From assembly GCA_030704615.1 (NCBI GenBank), contig CM060731.1, forward strand, positions 44,888,001 to 44,952,000: 64,000 bases of DNA, read 5' to 3'. Within the stretch, counting starts at the first letter, position 1; each line of letters opens with the position of its first letter. Position numbers and translations under genes: made by a program. A model generated the notes under the pieces. The model did not search any database, was not told where the DNA came from, and was given only the letters and a program-made list of their open reading frames with translations. This document shows, piece after piece, positions 31,682 through 43,860 of the stretch. This DNA is from Takakia lepidozioides (taxonomy: Eukaryota; Streptophyta; Takakiopsida; Takakiales; Takakiaceae).

Positions 31682-33100
31682 ATTAAGTTGTCGTCAACGC
31701 CAGCTTAATTCACAGCCCCTGTCAGCACATGACAATTCTACCCATGAAAGAAAGAAATAACGCCCCAGGAAAAAACCTTACCGATAAGCATTTATGTGCA
31801 GGGAAGCAGACATTAAGGTGGCGTCAACGCCAGCTTGATTCCGAGCAAGGACACATGACATTTTAACACAAGAAAAAAAGCCTTAGCGGTAAGCATGTGT
31901 GTGCAGGGGTTGGGGATTAAGGTGTTGTCAACGCCATCGTAATTCCCAGCCCCTGTTGGCACATAAGAATTCAACCCAACAGAACAAATTAAAAGAAAAA
32001 CCCAAAAATGCAATTGCAAACAGCCATGTGTTTCCTAGGAAACGGGCATTAATGTGGCACTGTGGGTAGCATACACCTCAGTGTGTTTAACAATGGTAGA
32101 CTGAAGTGGAGACATGAACATAGATTTGAAGTCATTGAATAAAGAGGAGCCATTAAGAAAGATTGAAACTCATTCAAGATAGTGGAGCCATTAACAAATA
32201 TTGATCTATTTCAACAAAGTGGAACCATTGACAAAACTGATGTCATTCAAGAAAGTGGATCTATTAAGAATGATTGGTCTCGTTGAAGAGAGTGGATCAA
32301 ATAAAAAACATTAGTGCATTCATGAAAGTGGAGCCATTACGAAAGCGAAATTGTATGTGTTGTTGAGTTTAAATAAGTGTATTTTAATTTGGCAGAAGCT
32401 TAATTCCAGCCCAGAAGACCAGCCAGATTAAGCTATCATCAACGCCACCTTAATCAAGCACATTTGGAAAAAAACAAATTTTTAAAAAATGGATTTTTTT
32501 AATTTTTTTGGAAAATAGAAGCTTAATTCCAGCCTGGCAGAAGACCAGCCAGATTAAGTTGTCGTCAACGCCACCTTCATCTGGCACATTCGGAAATTAA
32601 TAATAATAATAATAATAATAGTAATAACGTATATATTTTATTTTATTTTATTTTAGGGAAAACTTGCAAATCAACCCAACCCCTGCTTTGCAAGCAAAAG
32701 ACCTGGCGTATACCCAACATGGATTTCTGGTCACCTGAAATAATGACAAGACAACGAATCATTATATAGACAAGTAAACATACAGACATGGTAGGACTTC
32801 AGTAGTTGCTGCTTTTCTGTTTTTTAATATCATTTTGCTTAAAGGGGTGGAGATTAAGTTGGTGTCAACGCCATCTTAATCCAGACCCAGACAGACAGGG
32901 TTCTTGAGTGATTTCTGCTTTTCTGTTTGTCAATTTTCTTGTGCTTAGAGGGGTGGAGATTAAGCTGGCGTCAACGCCATCTTAATCCAAACCCAGACAG
33001 ACAGGTAGACAGAGAGACAGGTACACAACAGACAGTAGGACTTGAGTTATTGTTTCTTTTTTGTTTTTCAATATTAAGCTGGCGTCAACGCCATCTTCAT
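31682..33100. repeat. Array of eight 28-bp palindromes
   Basis: Copies at 31682-31709, 31812-31839, 31916-31943, 32427-32454, 32553-32580, 32853-32880, 32959-32986 and 33073-33100. Each is a 13-bp arm ATTAAGnTGGCGT, a CA spacer, and the inverted arm ACGCCAnCTTAAT. The core TCAACGCCA is invariant in all eight; the left arm varies more. Spacing within clusters is 104-130 bp, and the flanking unit sequence differs between three sub-families (copies 1-3, 4-5 and 6-8). A ninth, broken copy may lie near 32049. Confidence 0.9.
32120..32345. repeat. Diverged tandem repeat, unit about 45-50 bp
   Basis: Recurrent aagtggagccatta- and cattcaaga-type blocks, about five units, lie between palindrome copies 3 and 4. 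Units are diverged and non-coding. Confidence 0.6.
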
Positions 33101-33224
33101 CCAGACCCAGACAGATAGCCATTCAGACATACCATTGCAATGACTCTCTGTGATGTGGTCAACCAAATTCACTCAGTGGAGATGGAACACAAGATGCAAC
33201 ATAGGAAGGTCACAGAAAGGGATG

Positions 33225-33556
33225 TGACCGATCAATGTCACTTTCATTAGCGAAGTCAATATATGGGCCAACCTTGGATACCTGGAGAATGGCAAGCAAG
33301 TCCATCTGATTTCATTTAAAAAGCAGGCATTGCATCATACATCAGACATTATCACCTTTATTCCACTTATCTCTGCTTGTAGTCATGTGGGACTACTGGT
33401 CATGGTAGAGGTTCTTGGCTGCCCGGGGATATTAGATGAGGCAGGCGATTTGATTGCCAAACTGCCAATGGACCCAAGCATATTGGTGTGGGGGGCCTTG
33501 CTTCGTGCCTGCAGACTTCATGGCAAAGTGGGGTTAGCACAACGTTGTGCATAAAG
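33225..33556 (+). pseudogene. Pentatricopeptide-repeat (PPR) gene fragment
   Basis: The frame 33330-33554 reads IITFIPLISACSHVGLL, then AGDLIAKLPMDPSILVWGAL and LRACRLHGKVGLAQ. These are the end of a PLS-class PPR tract followed by the E-motif start. PPR proteins bind organellar RNA. Only about 75 residues remain, without start, targeting peptide or DYW end, and the piece lies inside the 2.8-kb inverted-terminal element, so it is best read as a captured fragment. Confidence 0.7.
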
Positions 33557-34129
33557 CCTTTCTAGAAAGACATCCTCAGGATTCCACAGCTTACGTGCAC
33601 ACTTCCCAAGTCATGATTCCTACTTAACACATCAGCATTTTTGCCAACAAAAATCATTGTGTCCCATGAGTAGAAAAGTTGATGCGCCGAGAAGGAATCC
33701 TCTTGTGAGATTGCTGCAGACGAAACCCTGTTGGCCATCATACATGGAAAGGAGCATCGCCCCCTCTCTCATCCAAAGCAACTTCTTCCCTCTTTAAGCC
33801 TTTTACCTTCCTTACGTGATAAGCCGACTGGAATCGACATTTTACATTCATCCACTAGACTACTTTCATCCAGATTTTTATCCTATCACATTCATCCATC
33901 ATTCATCCGCTCACCAATCTTATTGCCAAGCCTTAGTCACACTCCATGAATACTAAGCTCCCATTTTCGGTGGTTAAGCCCGGCGGCAATAGGGCTTCTA
34001 GGAGTTGACGCACCGCGGTAATATGCCCAACCCTAAATTCTAATTCTGAGGAACGTTAGCGGAATTCTGCTCCCAGTATTTTCTGCTCACGGGTTCTGCT
34101 CACGGAATAGCAATCCCCCATTGAAATCG

Positions 34130-36100
34130 CTCATCGTCCTGCTTCGTCTTTCGTCCGCCAATGTCTGTCTCCAAGCTCACAGGGCTCTCTTCGATGCAGG
34201 TCTCACACCTTCTCTCTCACTGTTACTCTACCATTAAGCATTCCAGACTTTAATCAAATGTGTAATGTTTCTATCTCGCATATTCAGCCGGTCCAAGCTG
34301 CTTCACTCTTCATCGGTATCCTCTAATGACAACTTCTGTTTTTTCGCAGCTTTAGGATCTTATCTGTTCTAGTTTGGAAATCTGCATCGTCAGATTCGTT
34401 CCCTGATTTGGGAGATCGCACCTCGTGAGCTCCTACTTCAATGGCAGCTTAGACCTAGTCTGCAGATAGTAGCACTGTCTTTCTTATCCGGATGGATGGT
34501 TCTCACTTCGTTAAAGCTCCCTGGGTTCGTCCCTCACTACAAGTGTGCATGCTTTATGGCCCCAATGGGGTTTATTTTTTCCCCACTTAATGAAACAATC
34601 GGGTTTCATCCCCTTTATATATATATATAACGCCCCTATAGGTTATTTCATAATTTTATCAAATGTATACATATAAATTATAAAATTATAAAATTAAATC
34701 TTGTTACTTATGTATATTCTATTATATGATATATAAACTGCCCCTACGCCCCCAGGGCTAGTGCAACATACAAAAAAGTTTTATTGCTTAATGACTATCA
34801 AACCCACAAAGCCTTGCTCGAAAGTAAGTACGGCTTACCACTACACTACACCTGCTTCTTGTAATACTAACCCCTAGAATATGTATATAAGTAAAAATAA
34901 ATTAAAAATAAATTTTACAGACAAACCATCGTTCCCTTTCATTAAAACTATAGCCTTGCTCATGAAATTTCATTTTGCATTCAAACCCAAAGCATATCAG
35001 CTTCTCTCTGAAATGTTTCCTTCTACCAGTGTGCAATAAAACCATCTCATGATTTCGTCCTCACATCCCTAGGCCAATCCTCATACCATATGCGTGACCA
35101 CCCTCTTTAATAAACTTCTAGACTGCCTCCTTGTCACCTGGATATGGAAACACTTTGTGTTGATATAATTTGTTCATCTATTTGCATGCTCAAAACAAAG
35201 GCATGTCAGGACCCACTTCATCTAGTTTCTTGTAGAGATCACCAAAAGTGCCCACACAGGGAGCACAAGGGGAAAGAGGCAGATATTGTAGTCAACCTAA
35301 TTCTTGAGAAATTTGGCTCCATCTATGTATGTAATGTATGTTTTTTTGTAGTCTAGTTCATGGCAGCTGTTTAGTCAGTGAACCATGGCTGGTTGCACAG
35401 TGCTCCCCATTGTAGTGTTCTGGGAGGTCCCCCCGATTGTCCTGCCTCATGGCCTCACGAGGTTATTTTTTCCTCGTTCTTAGTTTGATAAACATGGCTC
35501 CATTCCCTTTCTATTTCTAAAAAACATGTATATGTGTATTTCTAAAATACCCCTTCTGTGCACACATGTGGTTGGTATATGATTGGTCAGTGCACCCCCT
35601 AGGTATCCATAAAGTTTATGAATATCCTAGAGTGTATTTAGACAAAGAAATTGTGGATAATGTTTTGGTTTATTTTTTGTGATACTAGAGATTGTTTTAC
35701 CGACAAAACCTACGTCGGGATTGAACATATTTGAATCGAATCACAAATTACTAGTAGATAAGAACAACCGCTTTCTCCTAATTATCGATCAACAGATTTA
35801 AACTCCCCCTTCTCTATGGAAGAGTTGGGCCTTACAATGAATCTTTGAGTACTCCTGCCAAAGCACTTGGTTTAGATGGTATTCCAGTGGATTTTTTCAA
35901 AACCCTACGGCTCAATGGGGTGGGAAATGAATCCTAGAGATAGCAATTGGAATTCTCTTCAAAGGCCATCTTAGCTATTGCAAGGGCTCATCACCTTATT
36001 TACAATGAAGGTGATCAAGATTTTACTACAACACACTATGATTATCAGCACTAGTAGAGTTTCACTATTCATGTTTTTTCACACTTTCTTAGCACTACAT
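34130..36100. other. Intergenic, AT-rich
   Basis: No gene supported. Contains a (TA)n run near 34616-34629 and T-rich tracts that could be old LINE tails (34570-34585, 35463-35475). Confidence 0.4.
34796..34850 (-). repeat. Possible tRNA-derived SINE head
   Basis: On the minus strand TAGTGTAGTGG (34838-34848) matches the pol III A box, and GGTTTGAT (34797-34804) resembles a B box about 35 bp downstream. No tail or target duplication is clear. Confidence 0.35.
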
Positions 36101-36149
36101 AGTGAAATGTGCTGATAGTAGTGAAAAGAACTTTCACTGCATGTTTGGT

Positions 36150-36690
36150 CTGACACAATTTAATCATTGACAGTTGTAATTATAAAATAATATATTACAA
36201 TATATATTGCCATTTTTTATGATTAATTGTAAAAAAATTTACCATAACTCGACTGATCGTGGTTCAAAATCAGAATAATGGTAAATTATTTCATTGCCAC
36301 TATCAAATGTTTGCCTATCTGGTTTTCTAGTATCCTAGACATTGACAACTATAATTAAAAATAATATATACATATAGATATCATTAATAATAGTAAAATT
36401 TTTTACTATAACTCGACAAACAATGGCTCAAAACTAGAAAATAGTATTAGACAGTAGCCACAGTTCACTTTGGCTATACCATCTTTGTACGGAATGTCAG
36501 GATTTCCCATGTAGTTTGAGTTACTACAATCCTATTTTCTTACGTTATTGTTTTTTCGCTACGTACAAATTCTCAATATTGGATTCGTTAATTTTTAACA
36601 GCGATATGTGGTTGTTTTGGGGTGATACAGACATTGACAACAATAATGTGAGATATAAGAGGTTATAAAAATTAAAAATTAAAAAAAAAA
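36150..36690. repeat. Diverged tandem duplication, period about 175 bp
   Basis: The blocks cattgacagttgtaatt (about 36165) and cattgacaactataatt (about 36340), each followed by an A/T-rich stretch and ccataactcgac / ctataactcgac, are related. A third partial copy may start near 36631. Confidence 0.5.
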
Positions 36691-37249
36691 TTGGACCATT
36701 TTTTTCTTTAAAAAAATGTGAGATAATGTATAATAGTACATACATGAAAATATATTTTTGAGTCATTTTCTCATCTATACTCAAATGAGTGACATTCGCT
36801 TATGGAATCTTGTAAATATTTTGTGGCAGTGATGTTGAGTCTTGAATAGGAATTTTCGCCAGGAACAAAATTTCATTGCAAACTATGATTTCATTGGTTA
36901 TTATTATTTCCTTGAGCAATGTGCTTGGGTTGTAATTAAACATAACAAACAATAATTAAAATCTATATTTGACTAGTGATTTGTCAGTAACATTGAAGAT
37001 GACCATAACAATTTTAAAACTCCACCGAATGTGCATAGTGATATACAACAAATAAATTCACATACATTTTTATGGTACTATATTCCATACCTCTTTGCAG
37101 CATGTTCTGAGTGATCCTAGTGCAATTCCACATGCTCCTCTTTAGCCCGCTAGTTTGGATGTCAAACTCCGAGGTTGGGCCTACAGAACCCATTCTCAAA
37201 CTGTAGTCCATTTGGACCATGATGCATTATTCCTGGATCTCACAACATT

Positions 37250-38320
37250 GAAACACATTCACCAATACCTTCAAGTTCTCATGGACGTGCGCCGTGTGAT
37301 GGATGGGGATTTAACAATGTGTTAATCATGGCATGAAGACAGTGTGGTGGTGGTACCCTCTCAGGAAATTGCTCAAGTGGTTTGGAAGTTGGTGCAATGG
37401 CTGCCACCTTGCCTTTGCAAGCAAATCATCATTGGGAAGGGCATCATTGTGGGACGAAAGAAAGCACTTCCAACACCAATCCTGGAAGACACGAGTTTTT
37501 ACTTGCGGCAGTTCTGGAGTAGCCTTGGCATTATGACTAATGAGAACTCGCAACTTTTTCAGAGATCAGTGCAAGGATTCACATTTCTGATGCTCAATGG
37601 GAAGGAATAATATTGAGTTGGTGATTCCGTGGTTGTTGAGCCTGATGAGGCTTATGAAGGCCACTCATGGACATGGAAGGCAAAGATCAGTGATTAGTGA
37701 ATGACTCGGTGTTGTTTCTCCTATCATGTGCCAAACACTAGCATTGTTGCAGCTCAGACACTAAGATGCAAGTTGGCATTGTGTAGACATGTAAGCATTG
37801 TCTTTCTCTCTACACTGTCGCCCCTATCATCATTTTCCATGTCCATGGGCATTGTTCTGTCCTCCACCACCATTCTGGATGCATTCTACATTTAAGACCC
37901 ACAGGTTTATTCCGTGCTTGGTCCAACCTATTGGAGCTTTGCAGTCCCCATCATCTCCATGATTTCTCGCATTTTACATGCAGCGTTGACACGGATTCTA
38001 TGGTAACAGGAGGGTTTTCTTTCAAGGTGAGTACTGCAATACAGCAATGTCGTCGTCATCATCTACTGTGGCTCTCAAGGACAAACGTACTAGTATGGTT
38101 ATCTTGCAACCATGTCCAGAGAGGTGGCCTGGTAATGACATCAGACCCACGCACCTCCTAATGCACAAATTCATCCCACTCTCTATAGTAGGGAAAAATA
38201 GGGGGCATGTTGTTGCGTATGAGTTGGAGGATATTTCACCTCGGAAGCATCTGTTCCAACCAGGAAATGCCTGGCCACTGTCCTCCTTACCCCGACAAAC
38301 CACATACTTTTGATCTTGAA
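37250..38320 (+). other. Unidentified open frames
   Basis: Frames at 37344-37610 (VVVPSQEIAQVVWKLVQWL...) and 38047-38313 look protein-like but match no family I can name. No consistent splice chain could be built. They may be retroelement or captured-gene debris. Confidence 0.25.
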
Positions 38321-38952
38321 TGGATCCCAAAATAGTACAAGCCTCAAAATTTTGCTTAGCTTTCTAGCTATCATGGTTGTACTTACTCACAAGGGGAAGT
38401 GACTCTAATTTCTACTAGTTTTGGCTGGTTTCTATTGCTGCTAATTTCAAGCTAAACCTCGTTGATTTTAAGTACAAAAGTAGGCAAAGATAGTAACTTA
38501 TAAGTAGCATTATGTATTGATCGTCTACGGATTATTACACATAATTCTAAGGCAATCTACATGCAATATTTTGTTTAACTTTAATCATTTGCATAATGAG
38601 AATTATCAAAATTGTTACAAGGTTTATGAGTCATTGAAGGATACTTGACATTTGAATAACTTACAAATATTTTTCAGGTCATATTTTAAAGTAAGATTCT
38701 ATGTGCTGGCCAGATCTACTCTCTTTGGCATATGAGACACCCCAAGGTCAAATGCATTACAAGAAGGACTACAATCAGGTTGGGAATCCTCCACAACAAC
38801 ACATTTTCTCTTTTCAGGACTAGATCAATTGGAATGTTCATACTTCTCCCTCTCAACTGCAAATTGGTGCTAAGATGGGATGTCAAGGCACTAGTACCTT
38901 CAAATGCAAGAGGGTGCTTGTCACTCAAACATGCAAGCTCAGAATGTATCAG

Positions 38953-39366
38953 CTAGTTGGGGGCTGGAGAAAGGTCAAGTTCTGGCCATGGGACACCACT
39001 AATTCCATCAACAGTAGGGAGAATTGGCAATGAGATGTCGATGGTGGGTGCACTAGGGGCTGAAATACCGTTGGTTGCCTCAGGTCCTGACTCCACATCA
39101 TTTGCATTTGGTCCAAGGGAAGTTGTGACAAGCGTTGTAAGCGCCTTTGTTTGGCCGCTTGCCTGGCCATCCTCTTCAAGTTCCATTGTCCAGACATAGT
39201 GTGGGTGATCCGGGTAAACAGTTGTGCACAAGAGGCGGTTGACCAGATCACTGAACTCTATGCTAGACCCCTCAACTCTACGAGCTCTCCAACCAAGCCT
39301 CCTAGCAACTTGACGTCCGCCTGAAGTGGTACCTAACCTCACTAGGTGCACGGGACTGAAACTCAA
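38953..39366 (-). other. Unidentified 137-codon open frame
   Basis: Uninterrupted frame with a basic start (ARRLGWRARRVEGSS), a middle segment FSDLVNRLLCTTVYPDHPHY and a Pro/Ile-rich tail. No domain recognised. It could be a real exon or a remnant. Confidence 0.25.
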
Positions 39367-39399
39367 AGGACTTACACCAGGTGGAGGTTGGAGAGATCA

Positions 39400-41083
39400 C
39401 ACGAAGAATTCCTAGCCTAAGCACACTCTAATGAAAGCCCTATCACTCTCATTACCCCCAATCCTACAGCCCACCCATCAATTAAATATATGCCCACATT
39501 GTACAATGCAGGAGGAGCCTCAAGAGGAACATTAACATGACAAACACGAAGCTCTTTACATTGCACCAACCCAAATACTTTATGATATATAAATTTACCT
39601 TCCTTGCCACACTTCTTCCAACTTTTTTTTTCAATCATCTCAACTTTATTTTTCACTTTACTCAAGACTGCAAAGCGGAAAACAAAAATTCTCTCTTAAA
39701 GAGTTTTGGATCCTTAGATGGAGGTATAATACGTTCAAAATAAGTACCTCAACGCGTAAAAACTTAAGATGAACTACTGTAAGAGAGAGGTGACTCCAGC
39801 CCTAGCTAGCGTCAGAATCACTTCATCTTTTGGCTTTTGCGCCTTTTGGGGGTGGGCCCTATATACAATAAATTGTAAATTGTGAGCATGTTCAAAGATT
39901 GCTACAAAATAACATACTTCCAGTTATATTAATGTGCAATTGATTGGAATAAAACAGAATCATCCCTTCTCATGAATACTCAACTTCATCTTGATATCCA
40001 CATGTCTATTTTAAAATGTATAATTGGACTTTAACATGAAATCTGAAGTTTAAATGAATAAGTGAAATAAATTAATATATTGGAAATGTGTATAAGTATA
40101 TTATTCAAAAATAATTATAATATCATTGTTTTTGTTTTTATTAGGCAATAACATTATACATTGAAATTTTTATGATGACAATTTTCGCATGATGGATCCT
40201 CCTTGGCAATTTTGGAAATTATATCCATACGGAACTACTACATACATATATTGTGGAATATCTATAAAAATACAAAATACGAAAAAGATGAATACATTGA
40301 AACATAATTGTTGTGTTAGATAACTATTGAAAATGCATGCACTATTTAACATGTCAATGTTGAATATAATTAACATTGCGAAGATACCGAAAACCATGTC
40401 TTGGACATTTATATTTATTAAACAAAAGTGCTCATGTTAAAAGGATATACACCACATGTTCAATCAAGGTATGTATAATCAATTGGAGCTGAGAGAAGAA
40501 AGAAAGAATGTTACCGATTCAATAAGAGAGTATACCTCATGCACCATCATGTTAAACAAAGAAGAAAAATGTTGACTCTCGCTGATGCAAAAGTAACGTA
40601 TATGGTGTCATCCGTTTAGAAAGTGGAAACTGTCAAACAACCATAATTGGGGCAAAGTAATTGCCCAAATCTCTCCCAATGACTCAAAAGTCCATACGTC
40701 CCCACATATTATGTGTCTAGTTGAAAACAATGAGTCCACTTTTATAGTTGGGTTGGCTATCATGGGTGACATTCGATACACAAATTTGTGGCTTTTAACC
40801 CCATAAGGCGGTCTTGATGTATAATCACAACATATTGGATGTTCATTGTTTAGACGATGTAATATGATGTCTTTATATTGTAAAACTATTTGATAAAAAA
40901 ATGTTGTGTTTGATGGTTTTTTGTTGTTATAACTAACTTTATGGTAGTTGTTTATTATCTTGCTCCATTTTCTTTCTCTCGCTAAAGTTTCTTTATGTCT
41001 GTGTTGCTTTCTTGATATTTGATGACAACAAAAACATGAGTCCTAACGACAAACATTGAGGTTTTTACAATTTTCATTCCATT
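39400..41083. other. AT-rich intergenic DNA
   Basis: No gene, RNA or clear mobile element recognised. Confidence 0.4.
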
Positions 41084-41503
41084 ATGGTAAAAAACAAAGG
41101 GACCTCAATGCAGGTTCCAATTTTCTACCATGACCCAAAGGTGTGGTGCACGGGGACATTGATGGTGTATTTCTTCAGTCTTTCCGGGGGAATGTACAAC
41201 ATCATTCGAGACATTCCTTTTATATTCAAAGATCCGAATGACCCTTCAAAGTCTATATATTTCTTTCCTAGTTCAGAAGTACAAGTGGGAGTAGAGGGCT
41301 TTTTGGTTGGATTTTTTTATGTTATAGTGGGACTAATACTCAGTTTTATCACGCACTCTATACCAACAATCAGATCAAAAAATGCACAACGCATCTTCAT
41401 GCTCTTGTCGTTAACCATCGGATTTTGCGTTGTTAAAATGGTCATAATGCTGGACAATTGGAAAAAAGGATATAGCAATTATGCGTTCTGGCCTAACATA
41501 TAG
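41084..41503 (+). CDS. OST3/OST6-like oligosaccharyltransferase subunit, C-terminal membrane part only
   Basis: OST3/OST6 is an ER oligosaccharyltransferase subunit with a lumenal thioredoxin-like domain followed by four membrane spans. This intact 139-residue frame matches only the membrane part: VYFFSLSGGMYNIIRDIPF, then VGVEGFLVGFFYVIVGLIL, then MLLSLTIGFCVVKMV and the conserved end LDNWKKGYSNYAFWP. The thioredoxin domain is not found upstream. A splice acceptor is possible just before VPIFYHDPKVW (aatgcag at about 41106-41112), so this could be the last exon of a long-intron gene or a truncated copy. The unbroken frame argues for recent origin or constraint. Confidence 0.7.
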   Translation: MVKNKGTSMQVPIFYHDPKVWCTGTLMVYFFSLSGGMYNIIRDIPFIFKDPNDPSKSIYFFPSSEVQVGVEGFLVGFFYVIVGLILSFITHSIPTIRSKNAQRIFMLLSLTIGFCVVKMVIMLDNWKKGYSNYAFWPNI

Positions 41504-41599
41504 AATTGTTATACTTTTGACGCAGTGAGTCACAACGAGAGACGAAGTAATATGAGTTGAAATACGATGACCTAGGTGCAGGGCATAAATGCCCAATAT

Positions 41600-43186
41600 T
41601 GTTTTATCCATTTAATGTAAACTAAATTGCCTTGCACTCGTCCTGGAACGTAAGTGATAGGTAGATATTGTACAATATTGTGAGTTGGGGGTAACGATTG
41701 GTGTTCATGGCCAAGATAGCAAGGATAGTACAAATGAATTTGCAAGTATTTTGCATTGATTTTGAATAAGGAAAACCATCTTTTTCAATATTTGAATATT
41801 AACATTATTTTATATTTTTTGTGACACTGACATGAAATCTTCTTCTTCTTAATTGGAAAATCAAGTCCTACACTCCTTGAGCGTCTAATGTACATGTGGA
41901 CTTGGAGGTGCAATCTTATTACCATCTATTTGCAAAACATCTCACACATGGATATCTAACAAAGAGGTGATAATATGCTCTCTACAAAAATAAATTATTC
42001 TATCTCAAATGTAGCTGCTACTTGCTAGAAACAAAAATATGAGATAAATATGTCACCTTCCTCTATCGAATTATCTGGATCCTTATTTGATTGGTTGGAA
42101 TAGGGAAGATAATTTATCTTGAGCTATTTGGAACTTATCTTGTAGTAAATAAAGCTTTATTTGGTGCATTTAACACTGATCACTTGGGGACAAATTAATG
42201 AAGAGAGGAGGAGAAGATTGTTAACATTTGTCAGTGTAAGCTATTAGCCTAGAGTAAAACATTTCTTAACATTTATAGCAGTTTAACACTTGTAATTTAA
42301 ATTACATTTATCCACAGTGGACTATATGTTAACCCCTAAATTGCCGGATCAACCAGAAACGGGGTTGCATTTTCGTAAAAAAGAAGTCGTATATCTTTTT
42401 GAATTCATATTTGATTGACATTAGTAAAGAGCTAATTGTAGCCCCCTACTACGACTTTCCAATCGCACCTACCCGAGGCTGATTGATGGAGATGGCAGAA
42501 AATTATGGCGATGATCTATTGGCCCAAATCGTTAATTGCGGGCAGAATCATCGTTCCTAGATATGCTTGACGGCCACTCAAATCTTGGGCAGCGGCGCTG
42601 GCACGTCGCTTTGCTATGAATGTAGGTCAATAAAGGGCTACCTACTGCCCTTTGTGGGGGGGGTGAACACCATAACTTCCCATGATGGCCCATGGGATAC
42701 ACCCTAAGGGCAATGCAGAATTAGAGGTCTAGCAAGGGAAATCCACATTTGAGGGAGTTTCAATGGTGGATTTCATCATAAATTCAAGATGATCTTTGTA
42801 GCTTGATTCGCAACATTGGGACCAGAAAACACATCCAAGTTTTCTCCCAAATCCGAAAAGGTAGCAAAATAGGAGCAAAATACAGAAAATGCAATATGTT
42901 AGATCTTTCCCTCATACATAGTACACTAGCTTCCACACCTGCTACTGCACTTTCTTACAACAACATTGAAACTCACTCATTCCTTATACTCTAGCCTTCT
43001 CACATGCCCCCATGCATAGCTAGTCTAGCCCATTCAACTCCCAAGACAATTTAAAGTTTTTGGTTCCTTAGGGCCGGCCGGCCAACTGTAATTTCAATGG
43101 CATCCTCCACAAGGTGGCACCACCGTGCATGAAAGCCCTCCATGGGTCCCATGCACTCCATGGGTCCCGCATTGCAGTTGCCTCCT
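41600..43186. other. Intergenic
   Basis: No supported gene. Unremarkable apart from a short G-run (42656-42662) and small duplications of ccatgggtcccatgcactcc near 43140-43165, next to the LTR. Confidence 0.4.
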
Positions 43187-43665
43187 TGTAAGATGGAGTA
43201 TTCCACCTGCTGCAGATGCTCTTCTGTTCGTTGGCTGGATGAAAAGCAGGGTGGTTGGTGAAGATAATTAAATGAGCCTAATGTTAGCCTAGGCCTTGTC
43301 TCATTCCAACAGTAACCTAATCAAACAGGGTGGCTGCTGATGTGTGAAAGAAACTTAAGGAAATCCTGGCAGCCAATAAGAGGCCACCATTTGCCATTCT
43401 AGATTAGCCCTTTTCTTAATATAAAAAGCGGGTGGCTTATGCCAAACGCAGGATGTTTTTGGGTGATCAGCACTGTGTACTTGGATGTGCCAGGTAGTTG
43501 GATGATTTGCACTTGATACCCCTGCATGTGATTAGATTGGCCCACCTGTGAGAGTCCTCTAGCGAGAGATCCTTCCCATCTAGCTTGGCATGCTTTATTG
43601 GCTATTTCCCCGCTTGAGCGCCCAAACACACAGAGGAAAAGGGTATATTCCCCGGGTAGAGAAAT
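43187..43665 (+). repeat. 5' LTR
   Basis: Begins TGTAAGATGGAG and ends near gtagagaaatt. Shares nearly all sequence with the 3' LTR. The start is exact where similarity begins; the end is uncertain by a few bases. Confidence 0.85.
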
Positions 43666-43860
43666 TTGGTGGAGATGGGGGGCACTTTAATTTGACGGCT
43701 CGGGTGTGCTAAGAATGATAACCTAGGTTCGGTCTAGCTATGGTGCAACAACGGCTGTACGGGAGATCTAGGAAAATGGCGGCTCAATCCACCCTGCACA
43801 ATCATTTGCTCCACCCTGTGTATGTTGTTGCTGCTAGTGTTGTCTCTTCCTGCCTTGTGA

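Larger units (their letters stand above)
31284..34127. mobile_element. 2.8-kb inverted-terminal element, Mutator/Pack-MULE-like, non-autonomous
   Basis: The interior 31294-34117 is flanked by an identical 10-bp direct repeat CCATTGAAAT (31284-31293 and 34118-34127). The ends are imperfect inverted repeats of about 35 bp: both begin with GGG-type termini and share an exact 20-bp core, GTGAGCAGAACCCGTGAGCA at about 31309-31328, inverted at about 34083-34102. CGTGAGCA is repeated subterminally. MULEs typically make 9-11 bp target duplications, so this class is inferred from size and ends. No transposase was found. The interior carries the palindrome array, short tandem repeats and a PPR gene fragment. 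Confidence 0.65.

Noticed and set aside
31682-33100. CRISPR-like appearance of regularly spaced palindromic repeats
   Set aside because: Spacers are themselves repeated, spacing is over 100 bp, there are no cas genes, and the DNA is plant nuclear.
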